This document shows positions 51,201 through 62,962 of a stretch of DNA of 64,000 nucleotides, piece after piece. A program made the translations under genes and the position numbers. The notes under the pieces were generated by a model that saw nothing but the letters and a program-made list of their open reading frames with translations, did not search any database and was not told the origin of the DNA. How positions within the stretch are numbered: position 1 is the first letter of the stretch; each line of letters begins with the position of its first letter. This stretch comes from Drosophila miranda (Eukaryota; Arthropoda; Insecta; Diptera; Drosophilidae), in NCBI RefSeq assembly GCF_003369915.1, contig NC_046674.1, positions 6,014,001 to 6,078,000 on the forward strand, in the 5' to 3' direction.

Positions 51201-54200
51201 TTTTATTAGCTTTGCATTTGCCACAAAAAGTTTGTTGCGCCGCAGCCCCTGCCCTGCCCTGACCTGGCCTTCCATGCCTTCCCCACCGACCAGACATTCA
51301 TTTCAATTAATTTACCATTTGGCTATGGCTAGATCATAATTTTATGCACGCTCTCTCTGGCAGTAGCTGCTTCCGGCGGAAGTCTCGACTGCTACAGCTG
51401 CTTCTTGGGCTGGTATTCTTTGTGTGTCGGTTATTCTCTTGTGCTCATTATAAAAGCGGGGAATTACCTAAAGCCACCAGTAGCACATCCCCCCTGTACG
51501 AGTGTGTGTGTGCTACTTGTCTGTGGGGGTGTGATGTGGAGGGGCGCTGTTTTGCGTAATTTATGGCCATATAGTCATGGCTAAGTCGCACTGAACAGAA
51601 CAGAATAGAAGAAGAGAGAAGAGAAGAGTTGAGAAGGCTTCAAGCGTCGGCTATTTATAAATGAGACTACTTTGATAGCGGCCTTCATAAATAAGATGGA
51701 TAATAAATGGTTTGGGGCTAAGTAGGTGAGGATGTTGCCCTGGTTGATGGCAAATGAATATTTAAGAGGAGCACCATTAGACGCATCCTGTATTAAATAC
51801 AGAGGTGTCTGAGGATCCCAATCGGTGGGATTTTCATCATTCTATAGTTGGATTATCCTGTGCCTCTAATGCGAATTCCAAAACCTATTCCCCCTAAATG
51901 TCGATACAATTAAACTCGTTTTTACGGCTTTATGGCTTCATGGCTTCATGGCATTTCTATCAGCATCAATGACAATCTAATTACAATCTGATTACACTGT
52001 AATTTGACTTGATTTTTCCGCTAATTCGGTTTCCTGCACATATACTCGCATATCGTGTGTATTTATGTAAAATGTTTCCCTTTAAACTGCTCTGCTTAAT
52101 CGCATTTGATCCGTTCAAAGCGGATATGCCATGTCAGCTTTAAGTTTCGGGAAACCTTTTAAGACCCCAGCGCCCAGCCCGCACAACACAATCAAATTCA
52201 TTTCTTTTCATTCTTTTCATACAGCTGGAGCCACTTATGGCTACCTACCTACCCCCTGATTCCAGACCCAACCCCAATTCCACCAACATATTCTTTTTTT
52301 TTGTGGCGTTATGTGTAGCATATTTTTTGGGGCAGGGCAGGACCGGGACTGGGACTGGGACTGGCACTGGCACTGGGAGGAAAATCGCGAGGTTTACATT
52401 TCAATATCAGGGGCGCCTGTAAGACTCTTAAAAGCTTTGCCAATTGTTGAATATTTTACAGTTTTTATTAGCTTTGTGTGTTTACCGATTGTCGCAGAGG
52501 TTCTCCTTACTTTTCCGTTTCTCTCGTACTTTTTTTTAAGAGGGAATGACACGCCCGGACCGCGGCATTAAATGTGCCGCTGTTTGTTTCGCCTCTTTTT
52601 CCGTTGTTAAGCTTGTATTTTTTGCCGTTGTGATTATTTCTCATTAACCAGGAGAGCGCGGAGAGCGTGGAGTAGCTGCGCTTATAACATTTTTGTTTTC
52701 ACCCATTTTGTGCCGCTGCCTGGCCCGGCTGGCCCCGTTCTAATGGCCACGGACCGTTGATTTTAACGTCTCGTGGCAGCGGGGCTGTCGCTGCTGATGC
52801 CGTTTTTGCTGTTGTGGGTTGTGGGATTTTCCTTCTTTTTTCACAAATTAGTCGCACGAACATTTCTGCCGCTATGTGGCACTACGGCACTGTGGCACTG
52901 TGGCACTGGGCCACTAAATGGCAGTCAGTCGCGGGCTGATCCGCTCCGGCCTGGACATGGACCTGGCAAGCTCGAGCGGCAAATTGTTTGCAACATGCAA
53001 AGCAGCGGCCGCAAAATAGGCCGACAACCAGACCCCAGGACCCAACCCCAACACCAGTCCCAGCCCCAGACCCTAGCAGAACCTCGATGCTTTGGACTGG
53101 AAACAAATATGCAAGCAGGTCGCACTAGAGATGAGAGCGTGACTTAGCCAGAAGCTTCTTCGGGCGGTGCGCCGCCACAGAGTGAGGCAGGGATTACCCA
53201 TCGCTGGGCGAGTAGCAGCGAGCACGGCGACCAGGAATGCTCCTGTCAGCATTCTTCAGTGTCGTTCCATGCAGCCTGACAAACACACAAAGAGACATGC
53301 CACCATGCCGCGCTGGGATGGGAACTGCCACGTCCCGTCGCTGTTGCTGCCTCGTGCATGACACGCTTCCTGCCACCGACTGGCTGCGGCTGCGGCTGTG
53401 GCTGCCTACTCGGAATGAATATGGATTTCCTTTTAATTACAACTCCATGGCCCGCACAAAAGCCCCTTGTACGAGCGAGTATTCTTTTCTGCGGCTCCTG
53501 CTATTTATGCCTGCAGCTATTTTTGGCTAAATTCTGAGGTGGAATGCCACACAATCGGCTTGTTTTGATATCACATTTCCCATCCACAACGTTCTCTGCG
53601 CTCTGCCGTCTGCCATCTGCTCTGCTCTGCCTACGAGTATCTGTGTGGAGGGACAATGGCATGTGGCATGTGGCACAATAAAGGCTGAGGCAGAGGCAGA
53701 GGTGGATCTACGGCTGGCAAAATGGGAATATGTATTCAAATGAAATCTGTTGAATGTAAATATTTATCTGTTTTTCTCGCTGATTTGAGTGGCTATAAGA
53801 TTTGCATAAATATCCCTATCCAAAGATAGCAAAAGTATCATGGTAAGTATAAGTATCCCGTTTCAATGAGATTAAACAAGTGCCTAAGCGCTGCCTATTC
53901 CTATAGATATTTGTGTATATATTGTGTACATTCTATAACTATTACATTATAATTCACTTAGCATTGTATGTTTTCACGTTTGTTGCACAACTTTCTGAAC
54001 ATTTATACGCTATACGTTTGAAAAAGTTATTTAATTGCATTCTTTGGTTAGCTGCACGAAAAGGTGGCAATTACCGAACTATATTTGCATTACACAAACC
54101 TAATTAGTTTGTATAAAACTTATGTACGTATCTGAATGCACAAGGGTGTATTTTGTATGATAAATAGAGCAGGCACCAGAGGAGAAGTTCAAGGATGTAC

Positions 54201-54953
54201 CGTCGGCTGGCACGGGCACGGACAGATCAGAGCTCGCCAAACAAAAAGGGGGACTCAGGAAGGAGCAGAAAGGGTATTCGGACGTTGACTTTTCCAGCTA
54301 GCTTCTGATTGAATGCTGGAAACGCTACTTAATTTATAGATAATAGGGTAATTAAAGTACCATTATTGAACCCTTTAATCCTCTAGCGTTTAATGAGTTT
54401 ACCATCCAAGGTACTTAAGAGCTCAAAAAATTACAAAAGCCATTTGAAGTCGAGAGGGATTATCCGTTGTTGAAGTTGCCGGTAATTAAAAATGACTAGG
54501 AAATTCAGCAAAAACTACCGCACAAAATATTATCTATTGAATGATGCTTGCGATATCCAATATCATGAATTAAACTGCAAGAATCACACAACCTTCAGAG
54601 CATTGAGCTAAATCTCCTCACGGCTCAGCAGTTAATAAATAAATTTTGAATAATCTGCCACTTGATTTCCGGCACAACTTCATTTAGTTCATCAAACAGC
54701 ACTCCCAGCTAATCCGCCATTTAGTTGATGCTTGTTAGCCTGTAATACGGATTATAATTTCATTATCTTGGCACAGACACGCACACACACATGCAGCTGA
54801 TGGAACAGTTGCTTCTGAAGCTACTTCTGGCCATATAAAGAGCTTTTTTTATGGGGCAAGACCAAAAAGAATCTTTAGCGGGCACATAACGTCATGTAAA
54901 ATATATGCCACTGATACACTAGCACACAAGCACACCAGTATATACACAGATAA

Positions 54954-54988
<35 letters not shown>

Positions 54989-56115
54989 GTGGACAGGTAA
55001 AAAACAAAAGCAATGGCCGTTAGCATCGACATGCTCATCTTTTGCTTGGATAAGCTGGCTCTGGTCCTGGATCCGCCTCTGGCTCTCTGGCTATGGTTCT
55101 GCACTTCCCCTCTTGCCTCTTTGCCTCCTTGCTGTTCAAATATGTATTGCTCTGCATATTTTATGAAATCCACGTGCTTTTCAGACAACACTCACTCACT
55201 CACTAACACTCACAGTAGCAATCGCACTCACAGTCGCAATCTCACTGGTACTCTCGCACTGGCATTCTTTTCGGGGGGCTAACTCGATAATATTGATTGG
55301 TTCGGGGGATATATCTGTACCAAATACGAGTGGTAGTAGTGCGCCGCGTCACGTGCTCCGCTCCACTGCCAGGGTCGGTCGGTGGCAATTAATGTGCGAC
55401 TCACCATTTGACATGATTCTCCATGAGGTCCAGCTCCAGGTGCATCTCCATTGGCTTGGCTGCCATCTCGTTAATTCCGTATCCTGAAAGGCTGAGGCGT
55501 TTTTAAACGCGTGGGATATATTTTTAGGTTTTATGTGTACGTGCACGTGTGTGTGTGTGTGCCTGCATGTATTGGTGTGTGTATGTTGTGTGTGTGCTTG
55601 ACAAATTGTTATTGCTGTTGTCGGGTTGTTAGTTGGGTTGGCGTTTTTCCTTTGTTTCGCTTGTCGTATCTTGTATCTTTTTTTTACACTTTTCTGAGCA
55701 CACTTCTGGGATGCTGATAAATTGCCCTTCGGTTGATCATTTCATATATGCATCAGGCTTTTCCGCGACACATCAGAAGCACGGACACGGATGATGTGAT
55801 TTCTTCCTTGAATTGGATAAATATTTAATATTTCAATTTCATTTTAGCGCACAAAAAACTAGAGAAAGTGTGAGAGAGTGAGTGGGGGGGCTGGGGGATG
55901 GGATGCTACCGAGTACTGTTCCCCTACCCCGCTTGGCCGTTTAAGGCTCTGCTTGCCCGGACAGATCCATTCTCATTATCCGTTTTGGCCTAACCCTATG
56001 CCCGTGCCACGCCCCTTTGGTGGCACACAGTGGCACAGTGTCTCAAGTGCGCCATTAGGCGTTCGTTAATGGCCTTTTACCGTTTTGCGCCTCATCTACG
56101 AGTACACTCATCCAC

Positions 56116-56148
<33 letters not shown>

Positions 56149-57426
56149 TGCAACAACGCCAGAAAACGACAGCAAACGCCAGCAAACAACGCGTTGTAAA
56201 CTCATTTAATATGCTTAATGACGTCATATGTGCGCTGTTTTTAAGTAGCCACTGTGCCACCCACTCCCCTGTCCCCTGTCCCATGTCAGGCAGGGCTCTT
56301 TGAGTTCCGCATGCGACAATTCTCTGTTCTCTGTCTCTGGTGATGTTGTTTTTTTTTGTGTCGTTCCTCTCTAGTGTGGCACTCCTCTTTTGTTGATTCT
56401 CAGCCTTCATTGTTGCGTTGGTCATTTGAAATGCAGATAGCCTTGGCAGGCAGTTCTAGCCTTTGGCTACTTCCAAAAACAGGACTGGATGGACTACCGA
56501 CTACCGACTACAGACTACAGACTACAGCCAAATTCTTGACAGAACGCTGTGTGAATGGTGGATGGCGGATGGCCTTGGAGGAGTCGTACCAACATGGCCA
56601 TAGAATTTCTAAAGCAACGCTGTCAAAGAAAGCTTAGAGTCAAATGGTTTTTATTGTTTGTTATAACTTTTTTGATGGCTTCCCAGCCAGAAACAATGCT
56701 GATTATGCTTGTGACATATACGTATATATATTATGTACATATATACATATGTTAATTCAATCAGAGAATACCCAAGACATGAATTATGGCTAATTCTTTA
56801 AATGGTTAATGTTCTCCTCGTACACTTTTGCGATTGTCTGTTTTCCCTTAAATCCTGAAACCTTTCAAAGAATTCTCTTGAATATTCCTTTAATCTACAG
56901 AGCAGGGAAATGTCAGCCTTTACTGTTGGTTTAGTAATAAACTCCTGACCACAACACATTTGCTGACTCGGAGTGAAATTTCCATGTTAATTACTGGTGT
57001 CTGCAATGCCTGTGCTGAATGACTGTCTCTCAGGATATGTCGAATGTGGAAATTAGTGTACAAGTAACTTCCAAATAACTTAGGACCTTTAACGGACCTA
57101 ATCTGCTGGTCATGTGGTCGGTCCTCGTGGCCTGGAATTTCAAGTCACTTACCCATCTAGACACATCTAATGTTGGCTTTGCATGTTCCAAGTGTAAACT
57201 CCCGCCTGTGTTAACATGTCCAGACTTGGCAGCTGATTTTGCCTCCCCAAAGACACTTGGTCCTAGCCTAGCCCTAAGGTAGCACTCTCCTTTCCTCACA
57301 TTTCTGGCGCTTTTTGTTGTTTTTTGTTTGATTTTTTCATTTTCGTATTTAAATATTTAGACACCCAAACACACACTGTACATAAAGACTAAAAAAAAAG
57401 ACTGGGAACTAAACTAGAACTTTACT
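48252..57426. other. Gene-free stretch
   Basis: No gene I can support. CA repeat at 48846-48860, CCGCCA array at about 49190-49218, AT repeat at 54961-54982, GT repeats at 55545-55560 and 56116-56141. Open frames here come mostly from these repeats. Confidence 0.5.
56116..56141. repeat. GT dinucleotide microsatellite
   Basis: Thirteen tandem GT units. Confidence 0.9.
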
Positions 57427-57984
57427 TTACTCCACAGGACACGGAACACACAAAAAAAAATCCGATGAACTCCACTCCACACTCCACTCTTCGGCGGTCT
57501 GTTTCCTTCGGGCTGGAGTTGCCAGTTGCCAGCGGATTTCCCAACTCCCGTTTGTACGTTTCCCGTCACGCAGTTGGATGGAGGGGAAACTACTACTATC
57601 CGTATCCGAATCTAAATCCGAATATGAAACAGAAACAGAACTATGATGCACTCCACTCTCTGGGGTGTTCCGAACGGTTCTGAGGGAGCGTCCGTTCGGG
57701 AACAGTTTGAGCAACAAACTGTTGTCCATGCTGCCCGTTGGAGTCGGCCAAAGCTCGTAGAGCTCGTGTTGGGGCACGCTGTTGCTATTGGCAGTGAAAG
57801 CTTTCGCCAGTCCGTGTGCGTCTCCTGCCACCTTATGCCGCTGCAGCGTGGTCGGCAGTACACGTGCAGAGCTTTTTGGCACGTGAGGCATGTGTGAGCA
57901 TATAGCAGTAGTAGTGGCATTGGCGGTGGCATAAGCACAGGCAGAGGCAGAGGCCAGACAAGGCCTGGACAATGGTTTTGGCAT
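57427..57984 (-). CDS. Candidate 185-residue protein or first coding exon
   Basis: Open frame with a genuine ATG (57984-57982) and 185 codons. Composition is Ser/Thr/Pro-rich and not built on a simple repeat. It includes VPQHELYELWPTPTGSMDN, LLLKLFPNGRSLRTVRNTPE and SYSDLDSDTDSSSFPSIQL. No domain is recognised and no poly(A) signal or clear splice donor decides whether the frame ends at its TAA. It might be a lineage-specific gene, a first exon, or chance. An ATG-initiated frame of this length in otherwise barren DNA is uncommon but not impossible in 64 kb. Confidence 0.3.
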   Translation of the reverse strand: MPKPLSRPCLASASACAYATANATTTAICSHMPHVPKSSARVLPTTLQRHKVAGDAHGLAKAFTANSNSVPQHELYELWPTPTGSMDNSLLLKLFPNGRSLRTVRNTPESGVHHSSVSVSYSDLDSDTDSSSFPSIQLRDGKRTNGSWEIRWQLATPARRKQTAEEWSVEWSSSDFFLCVPCPVE

Positions 57985-59479
57985 TTTCGAAAACCCTTTC
58001 TCAACAAGTGGAAAGCTTTCAATTTGAGATTAATTAGCGCCTGGTCTACTAATTGAATTTCCATGGCCACGAGAGCCCTAAGAGAGGGGCTCTAATTTTT
58101 CGTTTTGGCAACTTTCTGAAACTTTTAGAAATGTTCTCATTTTCAACCTGTTGACCAGATGAATAGAAAGGGGAGGCTGCGTGCGGTGCGGCGGGACGCA
58201 TAACTTTTGTCCTTACACGAATCTGCGAATAGTTTTCGCTTGTGGCAATGGTAGCAGTAGCAGTAGCAGTAGCAGGAGCAGCAGCTGCAGCAGCAGAGAC
58301 CTTGCCACGGCTCGCCTTGCTCTTGAAAATGGCAACAACCAAAGCAGCGGCAGAAGTCGGTTGAAATATTTATGCATGTAAGGTCATCACAGCTATTTTA
58401 CTCTGCTCCGCTCCGCTCAGCTGGCACTAAAAATAAGTATCTAAGTAGATATAAGCACTACATATACCTGTTCTACGAGTACTTATAAATAGTATACATT
58501 TTGTCTGCCATTCCAGGTGAAAACGTGTTATAATATTTTGGCAAGGACGTGGCTGGCAGTCTGGCTGGCCCTCGCAGAGTACCCGACCACATTGGCAAGT
58601 CCATATAATTGAAAAATAATTGCAATGTGGTTATTTTTTAAATGTCTTTTTTGCAGGCACGGCACAGCGATGATGAATGGTGCAGTAACACAGGCTTATA
58701 TATAAGTGTGGATGTATAATTTGCTATATGATCTTATGTACACATAGTAACTCTTTACAATTTGTATTATTCCTATTAGATCCGTTGTCCATTCCGTTTT
58801 GCAGAGTGAATTATTCCTTGCATGAACCATATAGCATCTAACGCACGGATTATAGTTCTATCTACCATATTACCATAACTACTACTAAATCCCCTCCTCC
58901 TCCTCTTTTAGTATTAGTAGTATCTGCGTTTTGAATGCATGTTTTCCTATTCCTATTTTCCTCAAATGTATTAGTCTAACATCAATCTTTCCTTCAGGTA
59001 CCAACCGAACGGCTGCTCTTCCATCTGGGATCCGAGCGTAACAGACTTCAGCTTGGTGTCGTCATTGCATATCAACGTCGAAATATATTACGAAAAGCTT
59101 CAAGGATACGCTTAAGCATTTAGATTAAAAGAAAGGTTCAATTACGAGAAAATTGTTTGAAATTCTAACGACTCAACATTTTATCTTGGCTCCACCTTTT
59201 GCTCGTAATAATAGCAATAAGCTTATTTTACTAATTTTTAGCACCTTACATTTTAGTCCATCTCTGACGGAGCGCTGCCACATCACTGAAAATCGTTTCC
59301 AAAAGCTGAAGAGTGAGCTTTTTCAAATTGAAAAATGGTATGGAAACAGGATGAATATTTTTGATTAAGCTGCCAGAAAGTTACTTTTGATGAATTAAAC
59401 TTATTGTTGCATACTTTTAGCCTCAAAGCAAACCTGAATTGTAAAGCACAGCATACTTTTGGAGTTAAAAAAAACCTAG
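57985..59479. other. Intergenic region left of the palindrome
   Basis: Largely AT-rich, with TA-type repeats and a GTAGCA array near 58249-58273. One exon-like segment lies at 58999-59112: acceptor CTTTCCTTCAG, GC-richer than its surroundings, and open to a stop in more than one frame. It has no recognisable family and is not called as a gene. Confidence 0.4.
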
Positions 59480-59551
59480 ATGCCTTCCACTAATGCAAGA
59501 TCTCGTAGAAAGAACACTTTGGGGAATGTCCGACAAGATAAGATCCCAGGC

Positions 59552-59667
59552 TCTTCGGCTCTGGCGTTCGGCTATCGTCGCGTCGTCATGAGCTCGCCAT
59601 TATGCCCATTCATACGCCGCCGAATCAAACGATGGGCTACAGTTTCCAAAAGCATAAGTGAATTGGT
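59552..59667 (+). pseudogene. Diverged copy of the captured upstream exon
   Basis: Matches 60820-60913 in the palindrome arm (CTTCGGCT, TTCGGCT, CCATTCATACG, CGATGGGCTACAG) but carries about 29 extra bases in the middle and has AT in place of GT at the splice donor (AAAAGCATAAGTG). It keeps one frame open through IRRRIKRWATVSK, the frame that matches the terminal exon read-through in the palindrome. It is probably an older copy of the same captured exon, no longer able to splice at this site. Confidence 0.6.
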
Positions 59668-60745
59668 ATACAATCAAATCTTCGCAAGGCTATATCTCAG
59701 ACATATAGGACCAGATCGGTGGCGAACCTACTCTCCCAGGATCGTGAGGATCCAGACTGTCGATCGGCATAAAAATCTAGACCTTGAAAATGAGGCCGAT
59801 TTTTGGCAATTTTAATGATGTAACCATCATGATGTCCTTTTTTCCGATGACAGTCGATTGGCAGGACTCGACCCATCCCGAAAAGACATGCCGCACGCCG
59901 ATCGGCCGCTGTATTGCAGAGATATAGCGTGCAGAAGAGACCAGTATTTCAAAGATACGCAAATCCAACTCTTCGCAAGGCTATATTTCAGGCAAATAGG
60001 GCCAGATCGGGGGAGGACCTACTCTCCCAGGATCGGGAGGATCCAGACTGTCGATCGGCATCGAAATCTAGACCTCGAAAATGAGGCCGATTTTTGGCAA
60101 TTTTAATGATGTAACCATCATGATTTTTTGCGAAAATCGTGATGAAATGGATGTCCTTTTTTCCGATGACAGTCGATTGGCAGGACTCGCCCCATCCCGG
60201 AAAGACATGCCGCACGCCGATCGGCCGCTGTGTAGCCGAGATATAGCGTGCAGAAGAGACCAGTATTTCAAAGATACGCAAATCCAACTCTTCGCAAGGC
60301 TATATTTCAGGCAAATAGGGCCAGATCGGGGGAGGACCTACTCTCCCAGGATCGGGAGGATCCAGACTGTCGATCGGCATCGAAATCTAGACCTCGAAAA
60401 TGAGGCCGATTTTTGGCAATTTTAATGATGTAACCATCATGATTTTTTGCGAAAATCGTGATGAAATGGATGTCCTTTTTTCCGATGATAGTCGATTGGC
60501 AGGACTCGCCCCATCCCGGAAAGACATGCCGCACGCCGATCGGCCGCTGTATTGCTGAGATATAGCGTGCAGAAGAGACCAGTATTTCAAAGATACGCAA
60601 ATCCAACTCTTCGGAATGCTATATTTCAGGCAAATAGGGCCAGATCGGGGGAGGACCTACTCTCCCAGGATCGTCAGGGTCCAGACTCTCACTCGGCATG
60701 ATGATTGATCATGATTTTTTGCGAAAATCGTGATGAAATGGATAT
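59668..60745 (+). repeat. 319-bp tandem repeat array (left arm)
   Basis: Units begin at about 59668 (diverged, about 295 bp, lacking the 28-bp GATTTTTTGCGAAAATCG-type segment), 59963, 60282 and 60601 (truncated to about 145 bp). The last two full spacings are exactly 319 bp and the units are nearly identical. Each carries the same 99-codon minus-strand frame. Since 319 is not a multiple of three, the copies are not in a common frame, and the conserved open frame reflects recent duplication and not proven coding. The array continues as its mirror image at 63544-64000. Confidence 0.88.
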
Positions 60746-61440
60746 CAGTTCAATCGATGTTACCCACTGGACAAAGATCTGAGCAGCAATGGTCCTTCTG
60801 CGAACTTTCTGGATTAGACTCTTCGGCTGTGGCTTTCGGCTGACGCCCATTCATACGACGCCGAATCAAGCGATGGGCTACAGCTTCAAAACGCGTAAGT
60901 AAATCAGTATATAGGTTAGGTTAAGGCGGTAGCCGGGAGGGGGGGGGATAAGAGCCTCCCGCCCCCAAGCTCACTTGGACCTATAAAAGGTCCGTTGTGT
61001 TGCCAAATCAGTATATAATTGTGGACAAATTTTAAAATATATCTTTCTTCACAGAGGACTTATGTACCCTACGCCTTACCTCAAACCGAGTCGTGTCCGA
61101 TTTCCCCCCGCCAGACGGAGACCTATCCAAGCATTAGCGAGGCGTATTGGAGACAGACCGAGTCCAGTCCCAGCCAGACAGAATCGTATCCCAGCAGGAT
61201 ATAAGTGCACAACTACAAAATCCGAGCCTAGCAAGCCATCGTCATCCTTCGACCTGGTCATCGACAACAAGGACTTTGACTCTGGCAACCAATGGAGGGG
61301 CTACGCGGGCTACTAGACTCTAGACAGATCTCGTTGTTGTTAGGCTTAGGGATATATAGTAGTATAGTATACGGATATATAGTAGATAAAATTGTCTATT
61401 TGTACTAAGCTAAGTTTTGATGAATAAAACTATTAAAAAA
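60746..61440 (+). pseudogene. Captured 3' gene fragment (left-arm copy)
   Basis: A piece of a protein-coding gene: an exon ending at 60894, an intron with donor GTAAGT (60895) and acceptor CTTCACAG (61054), a terminal exon with a stop at 61314-61316, and a 3' region with AATAAA at 61423-61428. One frame of the terminal exon reads QTE-type repeats (QTESCPI, QTETYPS, QTESSPS, QTESYPS). It is closed in this copy by a TAA and is followed by a second frame that reads SFDLVIDNKDF and ends NQWRGYAGY. The fragment is therefore frame-broken here. An in-frame TGA also lies in the upstream exon. The parent gene is not in the window and I do not recognise it. Retention of the intron shows capture at the DNA level and not by reverse transcription. 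Confidence 0.7.
60901..61017 (+). mobile_element. 91-bp insertion with 13-bp target duplication
   Basis: Insertion 60914-61004 sits between two copies of AAATCAGTATATA (60901-60913 and 61005-61017). The right arm has only one copy and no insert, so the event is directly visible. The insert begins GGTTAGGTTAAGGCGG, contains GCCTCCCGCCCCCAAGCTC and ends CCGTTGTGTTGCC. A 13-bp duplication suggests insertion by target-primed reverse transcription of a short non-autonomous element. It landed in the captured 56-nt intron, enlarging it to 160 nt. Confidence 0.85.
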
Positions 61441-61489
61441 TCATCCTTGCTGTATTCTGTATCGGGGAAAATATCCGATTAAAAAAAAT

Positions 61490-62030
61490 GCGTGGGGCGC
61501 CCAGATCGGTACACAAATGGCGGAATAAACGAATTTTTTTGATTGGGGAAAAGGTCCTTGATCCTTAATAAGGACTCCATGAATTTAGGGACATTTTTTC
61601 GGACACAGGAAGCCATCGCACGCCCAGATCGGCCCACAAATAGCGCATAAAACTAAATATGTATGGTAGGGGTTGTTGGAGTCCTTACCGAAGGCTCAAG
61701 GATATTTTTCTGATCCCGGCGGACCATGGCACGCCCCGATCAGACCACAAATAGGAGAGAAAACAAGATATACATGTCTGGAGAAAATATCCTTGATCCT
61801 TGGTCCTTGATAAGGGCTCCATCAAATCAAGGACATTTTTCCAATCATAGGAAGCCGTAGCACGTCGCAATCGGGCCACAAATAAGGGAGAAAACAAGAG
61901 TTATATGTCTAGAGCAAATATCCTTGATCCTTGGTCCTTGATAAGGCATGCATTTGATAAAGGAAGCTATTCCGAACCCAGGAAGCCATCGCACGTCATG
62001 ATCGGGCCTCAAATAACGAAAAAAACAACA
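61490..62030 (+). repeat. Tandem repeats of about 125 bp (left arm)
   Basis: Five diverged copies of a unit with the core GCACGCCCAGATCGGCCCAC followed by AAATAG and AAAACA, at about 61497, 61619, 61731, 61860 and 61991, each followed by TCCTTGATCC-type sequence. Mirrored at about 62345-62903 in the right arm. Confidence 0.8.
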
Positions 62031-62136
62031 AAAGTTGTGGTTGTCAATTGTTGTACAACAACAACTTTCAAATTGCGTCCGCTCAAATGGAGAAAAACGA
62101 GAATTTCAGATCTGGGATACCAGGCGAACAGAAATC

Positions 62137-62235
62137 TGTAGAAGGTCGCTGCTGTTTTTAAATTTTTTCCCGTCATTTTTAAAACCCCAAAAGTATGCAA
62201 CATTTTTTTTGCGATCGCCAAAGTTGCTTGCTGTT
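62137..62235. other. Palindrome loop (99 nt)
   Basis: Unpaired spacer between the arms. The arm sequence GGATACCAGGCGAACAG on one side faces its reverse complement on the other. The loop is T-rich and has no open frame of note. A spacer this short makes the transcript, if made, a single long hairpin. Confidence 0.9.
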
Positions 62236-62962
62236 GATTTCTGTTCGCCTGGTATCCCAGATCTGAAATTATGAATTTTGGCTATTTGAGCGGTCGCAGG
62301 TGGAGGATTGTTGTTGTACAACAACAAAAATTTCATGTACAACAATTGACAACAACAACTTTTGTTGTTTTCTTCGTTATTTGAGGCCCGATCATGACAT
62401 GCGATGGCTTCCTGGGTTCGGAATAGCTTCCTTTATCAAATGCATCCCTTATCAAGGACCAAGGATCAAGGATATTTGCTCTAGACATATAACTCTTGTT
62501 TTCTCCCTTATTTGTGGCCCGATTGCGACGTGCTACGGCTTCCTATGATTGGAAAAATGTCCTTGATTTGATGGAGCCCTTATCAAGGACCAAGGATCAA
62601 GGATATTTTCTCCAGACATGTATATCTTGTTTTCTCTCCTATTTGTGGTCTAATCGGGGCGTGCCATGGTCCGCCGGGATCAGAAAAATATCCTTGAGCC
62701 TTCGGTAAGGACTCCAACAACCCCTACCATACATATTTAGTTTTATGCGCTATTTGTGGGCCGATCTGGGCGTGCGATGGCTTCCTGTGTCCGAAAAAAT
62801 GTCCCTAAATTCATGGAGTCCTTATTAAGGATCAAGGACCTTTTCCCCAATCAAAAAAATTCGTTTATTCCGCCATTTGTGTACCGATCTGGGCGCCCCA
62901 CGCATTTTTTTTAATCGGATATTTTCCCCGATACAGAATACAGCAAGGATGATTTTTTAATA

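Larger units (their letters stand above)
60289..62136 (+). repeat. Palindrome, left arm
   Basis: Reverse-complementary to 62236-64000. Paired positions sum to 124372 next to the loop, to 124393 further out (a net 21-nt gap near 62320), and to 124289 beyond the arm-specific insertion. I count one mismatch in about 300 bp at 60601-60900 and three in about 290 bp at 61030-61320. The arm holds, from outside in, 319-bp repeats, a captured gene fragment, and repeats of about 125 bp. The outer end is unknown because the right arm runs off the window. Confidence 0.96.

Noticed and set aside
60914..60925. GGTTAGGTTA as a telomeric repeat
   Set aside because: Only two units, inside a larger insertion with defined ends; Drosophila telomeres do not use TTAGG arrays.
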